64,000 bases of DNA, taken from positions 4,553,093-4,617,092 of the forward strand of contig JAJEKV010000084.1 in NCBI GenBank assembly GCA_021234155.1, read 5' to 3'. This document shows, piece by piece, positions 58,501-64,000 of the stretch. The notes below the pieces were generated by a model that searched no databases, was not told the origin of the DNA, and was given only the letters and a program-made list of their open reading frames with translations. Each line of letters begins with the position of its first letter. The stretch's first letter is position 1. The position numbers were made by a program, and so were the translations under genes. The stretch is from Isoetes taiwanensis. Taxonomy: Eukaryota; Streptophyta; Lycopodiopsida; Isoetales; Isoetaceae.

Positions 58501-59326
58501 TAGAAGATGCAGTAGCAGAAGTTGCAGAGAATCAGTGGTCAAAGAAGCATACGGATCTGATCAACATTGATGTCTTCTTCAGCGTTAAGCATGGAAAACG
58601 AAATAAATTATCTTACGTTCTAGGTTCTAGGTACGCCAAAGAGCTCAAATGGGAGTCGTCTATAACTTGACCCTCATCTATCAATCTTGATTCCATCGGT
58701 GGATTAAGCACAATCCAGAACAACTGTAGCTCTAATGCGCATCCATATCACGATTAACACTTGCACAAATACTCTATGCACAAATACATTAAACGAAATG
58801 CTTGAAATGCAGAGTTGTTACCTCAAGTGGTAGAAACCATTAGCCATGTAGAAGAAGATAGTCACATCTCCATCTTAGCTGTTCCTGCTTATCTAATCTT
58901 CAAAGATGGGGGCTCCAAACGATCATGACCCAAGGCAAAATACTAAGCCGTGCCAGAGAAAATAGGCAGATGGCTGTAACAAAAATTGATCCTCTTCCAA
59001 TTCTGCTCCGACCACGGCCACTTCTTCGTCCAAGCTCAGTAGCAAATGTAACGTACATAAAATGATGAGCACATCTCACAAAACGGAAGAAGCAAATATA
59101 TAAGTTGCGGCAGTCTCTTCTGCGCTTGGAGAGCTCAGGCTGTGGCAAGACGCTTCAGAAGGGGCAAGACGTCCCGAGCTCTGCACCGTCCAAAGCTCTA
59201 CACCGTTGAAACCTAAAAAAAAAGGGATGAGAAGAGAAGAAATCTTGGCCGTGCAATGTCGATGGATCTCAGCCGTCCAAATTAGGGCTGGGTCCAACAC
59301 TTACACTATAACATTATTATATAAGA
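55581..59326 (-). mobile_element. Non-autonomous Helitron 2 (3,746 bp)
   Basis: On the minus strand the 5' end is TCTTATATAATAATGTTATA after a host A. The 3' end has CAACTTATGCCCAAAGAACG, then CCGGGCACCATTACTAG, followed by a host T. Terminal sequences match Helitron 1 (ATAATGTTAT near the 5' end; CTTATGCCC...GGGCACC.TTACTAG at the 3' end), so both belong to one family. The terminal hairpin is imperfect here. Interior short frames have no helicase motifs. The sequence near 59260 (GTCCAAATTAGGGCTGGGTCC) matches 37120-37165 of Helitron 1. Confidence 0.85.
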
Positions 59327-59339
59327 TATAGAAATCACA

Positions 59340-59590
59340 TTCTACTACAAAGAAAGGCAACCGCCTATCACTGCCTTGGCTTCTAATTCTTTAAGCCCAT
59401 CAGGAATTAACCTATGTTTTAAGCCTAGAATACCTCGGAATTCATGGGTCCTCCACTCCTCTAATATCCGCCTCTGTTCCTGGTTTATTTGCTCCAGTAT
59501 AGGTCCTACCGGATCATTTGCATTTTGGGCTGGCGAAATTGTTTGTGCTTCGTGTTCTCCTTACGTTTTTCTTCCGCCATAGGCTGGATT
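59340..59590 (-). CDS. Coding-looking fragment, unidentified
   Basis: On the minus strand from about 59540 the frame reads PILEQINQEQRRILEEWRTH and EFRGILGLKHRLIPDGLKEL, then EAKAVIGG. It is helical and charged, and stops being readable near the Helitron 2 border. A start-like MAEEKRKENTKHKQF at 59580 is in another frame. It may belong with the ORF at 59916-60551. Confidence 0.35.
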
Positions 59591-59915
59591 GGGATAAGCC
59601 AATGTCTGCATGCAAAACTAGATTTAGGGTTTCCCTCAATCTTTTCTGCCACAACCAGCTTTTGAATGATTGACCTTGCATTTGATATGACATTTGATGG
59701 TGGGTTTCATCATGTGTTTCTCTGTCCCATTATGTTCATCCTTAATGTAATTTTTCTGTGTGTCACTTTCACCCTGTCAATTAAACAGTGAAGATTGAAG
59801 AGTGAAGATTTATATTAAACATATAAAATGATTACATAAGGTTACATTTCAGATTACAAGCGAGGATTTGTATTCAGATTACATGAGAAACAAAACTTTT
59901 TATATACACTTGCTT

Positions 59916-60551
59916 TCATTCCTGTGGGTCTATCAAAAAGAGATCTGGGTCCAGCTCCTCCTCGTCATCTTCTATGATCACCAGATCAGTGGCCACCGGG
60001 TCAGCTTGCCAGCCTATTTCATCCCATTCTGGAGGGAAAGCAAAAAACCATAATGGTGCAGTGTTACCAAACAGAATAGCAGCTTCTCCATGTGCATCCT
60101 GCAAGCCCTTGTGATGATAGAACATATCCCTGAAGTGAAGGAATTGGTCCTCTGTAAACAACCTATCATAACAAAAGCAGAACCTGTCTAGCGTAAAGGC
60201 TTGGTAGCCATTAAGCAGAAAAGGTCTCAACCTTTGCAGATCCTGGTCAATAGTATGAGGAACGGGCCAAAGATGCTGGTGTGTAAAAATTTCAGTGGCA
60301 GCAGAGTAAGTTGAGAGGTCTGGGAGGTCCGGTGTACAATTCATCCTCCTGGTGAGAGTTTTCAGCATTTCTGTGGTCATATTCTCATCCGGTGAATAGA
60401 GAAATTTCTGTTGCCTGAGGATGTCCATCCATTCTGCATGGCTGAAAATCGGGACAGCACGCCTGGGTATTATGGGCTCTTCTTCTCTGGTCACATTGTC
60501 CCATTCTGGCACTCCATCGTTTTGCAGCATCCAAGAGGTGAAGTTGGCCAT
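59916..60551 (-). CDS. Intact 211-codon ORF, unknown function
   Basis: I place the start at the ATG at 60551-60549 (MANFTSWMLQNDGVPEWDNV). Upstream in-frame codons come from the CTGTAAACTG repeat and are unlikely to be coding. The protein is rich in aromatic residues (FCFCYDRLFTEDQFLHF, NTAPLWFFAFPPEWDEIGW) and ends in an acidic tail (VIIEDDEEELDPDLFLIDPQE). No signal peptide, membrane helix or known motif is seen. It is the longest uninterrupted frame outside the transposons, which suggests recent function. I do not recognise the family. Confidence 0.55.
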   Translation of the reverse strand: MANFTSWMLQNDGVPEWDNVTREEEPIIPRRAVPIFSHAEWMDILRQQKFLYSPDENMTTEMLKTLTRRMNCTPDLPDLSTYSAATEIFTHQHLWPVPHTIDQDLQRLRPFLLNGYQAFTLDRFCFCYDRLFTEDQFLHFRDMFYHHKGLQDAHGEAAILFGNTAPLWFFAFPPEWDEIGWQADPVATDLVIIEDDEEELDPDLFLIDPQE

Positions 60552-60564
60552 GTCTGCTGAAGTA

Positions 60565-60690
60565 GCTGCTGTAAGCTGTAAACTGTAAACTGCTTCCCAC
60601 CCAACTGTAAACTGTAAACTGCTTCCCAAGGACCTGCTGCTGTAAACTGTAAGCTGCTCCCGAACTGCTGTAATAAACTGTAAACTCGGT
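60565..60690. repeat. CTGTAAACTG repeats upstream of the 211-codon ORF
   Basis: About eight copies of CTGTAAACTG/CTGTAAGCTG occur, partly organised in ~35-bp units with GCTTCCCA. They immediately precede the ORF on its strand and may be 5' leader or promoter sequence. Confidence 0.8.
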
Positions 60691-60844
60691 CGGGAGCAAG
60701 AAGAATGGCATCTCGGGCCTTTTGGGTTGCCCGATGATGAGAGGAATTGATGGGACCGAGAGAATTTAAGGAAAAGGAAAGCATTTCAGTGGAAAAGCTG
60801 TTCAGAAGGATCTATCTGTCTCGGGGGAAGAGACAGAAAGTGAA

Positions 60845-60895
60845 ACACGTGGTGAAACATGTGGTGAAACACATGTGGTGAAACATGTGGTGAAC
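60845..60895 (+). repeat. ACATGTGGTGAA tandem repeat
   Basis: There are four to five units of 12-16 bp (CATGTGGTGAAAC). The GTGGTGAA core is shared with the arrays at 52195 and 54950. Confidence 0.85.
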
Positions 60896-61094
60896 CTGGC
60901 GCATGTTACATCAGGGACATCAAAATACAATTACATATTACATCAAAAGCAAACATAGTACATTGAAACAAGGGACATCAAAATACAATTGAGCATGGAA
61001 TTGAGTTTCTTATATTATTCCCAAACAAGGCAAGACACAACAACATATATTCAAAATTTCTGAATCATTTCCTAACCTGTAAGAATGTGTTCAA

Positions 61095-61300
61095 CTATTC
61101 TTCATCAGACATGCTATCTTCATCAGATAAAACCTCGGGCAAGTTTTCTAGAATCTTTTCCTCATCTGCCCCGGGCAGCACGCTAATGGCCACCCTCCCG
61201 GAGCCCGGTTCCCCTATCCGACTGTTGGATCCTCCATTCAGGGGCCCCTCTTCGGGAAGGCCCAAAAGATTCGGATCGGTCCGGAGAACTTGTCAAACCA
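61095..61300 (-). CDS. C-terminal end of an acidic reading frame
   Basis: On the minus strand the frame reads LNGGSNSRIGEPGSGRVAIS, then VLPGADEEKILENLPEVLSD and EDSMSDEE, stop. The LNGG.N.RIGE..GRV.IS part recurs at 63966-63860 (LNGGFNGRIGELSFGRVFIS), so a coding segment has been duplicated. Upstream exons or start are not identified. Confidence 0.4.
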
Positions 61301-61489
61301 CGGGGCGTCCTGAGGTCAGCCTTGTAGAAACCACAGTGTTTTGTCGTTCGGGCACCGGAGAGGCTCTGGAATGGCAAATCGACCCTGCCAAATCGTCCGG
61401 AATGGCGAAATTACCCTAAGCAAGTTACAAGGCTCCACGACAGTATCCCGCATCCACATCCTAGGCCAATTGACTATGAGTGTGATGGA

Positions 61490-63300
61490 AGTGAGCTACT
61501 TTGGCGCCTGAGGAGGTCGGGGTGGTTTTACCCACGAAACTTGATCCCCAAGGCAATGTCGATGTTACGAGTCCATTGGCGAGCCAAATCGTGATTCTCG
61601 AGGGGAGGTCGCCTCGCCTGTCCCCGAGGCCTTGGGGAGAGGAAATTCGAGGCAAGCGGCTTAGGGATTTTAGGGTCCCCTCAAGGCGTCATTCGCGATG
61701 GCAAGACATTCATAAATTAAGTAATTAATGCATTGTGCGAAAATAAATTCTGATCTTTTGCCATTTGGATTCCTAATTCATCTCGGCCACCGGTCCAATT
61801 TTTCAAATTTTCGGAGAAGGTCTAGGTCAAAGGGTTAGCTAAGGTCAAAGGAATGGAGTTTGTGGGATCGTTGTACTTGGGGTTGACCTTGGCTGGCTGG
61901 ACGTTATACTTGGTCTAAGATTGCATTGAGAATATAAGCATCATAACTATTAGAATGAAGATAAATGATTACAGAAAAGCATCATAACTACTAGAATGAA
62001 GATAAATGATTCTGAGAAAAGCAAAAGACTACTGGGGGTTGGGGGTTAGATTTGGTTGCTTGTGATGATGGTTGTGTTTCAGTATCAAGGCATATGGATA
62101 GAAGGAATGCCCTTGTTCAACGGACTGCTCCCTAAAGCTATTTGACATGGATGGCATAATTAACTTGTAATGAATCGAATTGGGGGCAAAAGGCTTAGGG
62201 GGGATTTTAGGATTTCGCTCTAGCGTCAACGCCCCCTCCACGTGTGAAGACACGGTGCAAAGTCCCGCCAAATCGACAAGGAGAGGGCCTCCGAACGTAA
62301 ACCACGTGGAGTTGCCGGGTTCTAGAAGAGTTTTTTCGTTTTGGGGCCAAGTTTTGGTCTTCCGCCCACATAACTTGGTCCCTAGGGCAATGTCGATGTT
62401 GAGTCCATTGGCGAGCCAAATCGCGATTCCCGAGAGGGGAGGTCGCCGGTCAGGCCCCTTGGGGCCTTAGGGAGAGGAAATTCGGGCAAGCAGCGGCTTC
62501 GAGGGGATTTTAGGGTCCGTGCTCAAGGCCAACACCCCCACTCCCGTCAAGTCACGGCGCAAGGTCCCGACCAAATCGACAGGAGAGGGGCCTCAAACGT
62601 AAACTCGTGAGTTGTCGGGTTCTAGAAGGGTTTGTGTTTTGGGGTCGAAGTTTTGGTCTTCCGCCCGCGAACTTGGTCCCTAGGGCAATGTCGATGTTAC
62701 GAGTCCATTGGCAGAGTCAAATCGTGGTTCCGGAGAGGGGAGGTCGTCCATTCGTCCCGAGGGCCTTAGGGAGAGGAAATTGGGGCAAGCAGCTTCCGGG
62801 ATTTTAGGGTCCATGCTCACGGCGTCAACACCCCCACTCCACGTCAAAGTCACGGCGCAAGGTCCCTAGAATCGACAAGGAGAGGGCCTCCAAAACGTAA
62901 ACCCCGTGGGTTGCCGGGTTCTAGAAGGGTTTTGCGTTTTGGGGCGAGACTTGGTCTGTTGCACTTTGGACCTAACCAAGAAGCCGCAGCGAGAATCTGA
63001 GCAAGGGTACCGGCGGGCGAGTTTGGGCCTGTCCTCCCCGATGTGGCAAGTAGAAGTCGGGGGCTTTTGCGGTGGCAAGACATTCATAAATTAGCAACTA
63101 ATGCATTGTGCGAAAATAAATTCTGATTTTTTTTGGCGTGACATCTCACAATAAAATCCTAACGCGTACTAGGGCACGGACTATGAAGTTTCGGTGTAGG
63201 TCGTGAAGAATTACGAGGAGGTCGGGTGGTCTTACGGCCCGCGGAACTTGGTCCCCGGGGCAATGTCGATGTTAAGGAGTCCATTGGCTTGTGATGATGG
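61490..63300. repeat. Tandem array of ~300-bp units
   Basis: The unit contains GGGCAATGTCGATGTT, GAGTCCATTGGCGAGCCAAA, GAGAGGGGAGGTCG, AGGGAGAGGAAATT, GGGATTTTAGGGTCC, AAGGTCCC and CGGGTTCTAGAAGGGTTT. The last motif recurs at about 62315, 62615 and 62915, a period of ~300 bp. Partial units lie at 61500-61700 and 63200-63290. Open frames across the array are repeat-derived. Units differ by small indels. Confidence 0.85.
62045..62180. repeat. ~130-bp direct repeat, copy 1 (copy 2 at 63280-63410)
   Basis: GCTTGTGATGATGGTTGTGT, TCAACGGACTGCTCCCTAAA and TTTGACATGGATGGCATAA recur at 63280-63410 with only a few changes. The piece lies on either side of the ~300-bp array and interrupts one unit. Confidence 0.9.
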
Positions 63301-63639
63301 TTGTGTTTCAGTATCAAGGCGTATGGATAGAGAGAATGCCCCTGTTCAACGGACTGCTCCCTAAAGCTATTTGACATGGATGGCATAACTAACTTGTAAT
63401 GAACTGGTTTTGTTTCTCAGAAACAATTGTACCTTGATGAAAGATTGCTTTATAGTTTCCAAGTAAAATTTTTTTTAATGTGTCCGCACCGCCTTGTTTG
63501 CCCCGGTCAAAGACTTCGCCTTTTTTCAATGCACACTCTTTTAGTTATGCATTTTATTGCATTTATGCTTCATAAATTAAGTAGTTAATGCATGGCATGG
63601 AATTAAATTATGGTTTTGGTCAGGCTGGCTTCGGGGTCA

Positions 63640-63966
63640 TCACCAGCAGACAGGAAAATTTCCAAAATTTTCGGATAAGGTCCAGACCCAAGCGTTGGGG
63701 TTAGAACGGTCCGGGCAGCCCGTTGTTGGGCAAGCATGACTGGCACCCTTCCCCAAGTCAAACAAGGCCAGGACTTTGAACGGCCACCTCACTAGAGGTG
63801 AGAGTCCCGTCCCCAGGAGAGATGGACCCCAAAAAAGTTCTCGAGGCAGCCTGTCCTGGCACCGCCCCCTGGGGGACTGTATGCTAATGAACACCCTCCC
63901 GAAGCTCAGTTCCCCTATCCGACCGTTGAATCCTCCGTTCAAGGACCCAGCTCCGAGCAGGACCAA
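63640..63966 (-). CDS. Duplicated coding-looking segment
   Basis: The open 108-codon frame starts GAGSLNGGFNGRIGELSFGR and parallels 61180-61300 on the same strand. After that the two copies diverge. Nearby nucleotide blocks (TTCGGAGAAGGTCTAGGTCA at 61810 and TTCGGATAAGGTCCAGACCC at 63675) show that the duplication covers more than the frame. The window ends inside this unit. Family unknown. Confidence 0.35.
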   Translation of the reverse strand: MVLLGAGSLNGGFNGRIGELSFGRVFISIQSPRGRCQDRLPRELFWGPSLLGTGLSPLVRWPFKVLALFDLGKGASHACPTTGCPDRSNPNAWVWTLSENFGNFPVCW

Positions 63967-64000
63967 AAAAATCCAAGATCGGTCTGGGAGAACCTGTCAA

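Noticed and set aside
52859-61300. Endogenous pararetrovirus as the source of the acidic ORFs and repeats
   Set aside because: No reverse transcriptase, coat zinc finger or movement-protein motif was found. Acidic tails alone are not evidence.
1-64000. tRNA, rRNA, CRISPR or bacterial operon features
   Set aside because: No cloverleaf-like A/B boxes, rRNA cores or spaced direct repeats were noticed. Introns and plant transposons show that this is eukaryotic nuclear DNA.

Overview
The window looks like nuclear DNA of a land plant with a large, transposon-rich genome. It holds a spliced eS28 ribosomal protein gene with plant-style promoter boxes, a Ty1/copia element, Helitrons, a Mutator-type foldback MITE and a large TIR transposon carrying a Ulp1-type protease gene. 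I cannot name the species. The transposase architecture reminds me of proteins from non-flowering plants, but that is recollection, not evidence in the sequence.

Layout. 1-5400: mostly non-coding, with a possible first exon near 2250, a TTCC microsatellite and two pairs of diverged ~0.6 kb direct repeats. 5420-47205: one giant inverted repeat whose axis lies near 29898. The left arm is 5420-29854, the right arm 29942-47205, and the loop is under 90 bp. Read outward from the axis, each arm holds a copia element cut inside gag, its 3' LTR, ~2.5 kb of mostly unassigned DNA, a repeat cluster, eS28, gene-like exon fragments and another unidentified gene. 47.4-51.1 kb: a decayed relative of the Ulp1 gene found in the left arm. 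51.8-64 kb: short tandem repeats, an intact 211-codon ORF of unknown function, a second Helitron and a ~300-bp tandem array.

The arms differ by two clean insertions. The left arm alone has a 9,873-bp TIR transposon (18961-28833) nested in the MITE, with a 4-bp target duplication. The right arm alone has a 2,800-bp Helitron (34398-37197). Each has an exact empty site in the other arm. Without them the arms are about 14.56 and 14.46 kb. So the arms are not two strands of one molecule. They are either a real inverted duplication that later gained insertions, or two haplotypes joined head to head in assembly.

Many remaining arm differences fall at CAG/CTG triplets (CAG read as CGG, CGAG or CG; CTG as CG). 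In eS28, where the correct protein is known, they break the left copy and leave the right copy intact. I infer context-dependent sequencing error, possibly at CHG-methylated cytosines, so many frame breaks here should not be read as biology.

The most novel item is the 9.9-kb transposon. Its plus-strand gene has a Cys/His cluster and a DGC...AQYKS...HGKGEHDG block. Its minus-strand gene runs from a basic N-terminus through a coiled coil to a Ulp1-like cysteine protease. Clusters of a GTAC-centred motif lie between genes and exons, and a diverged relative lies 20 kb away.
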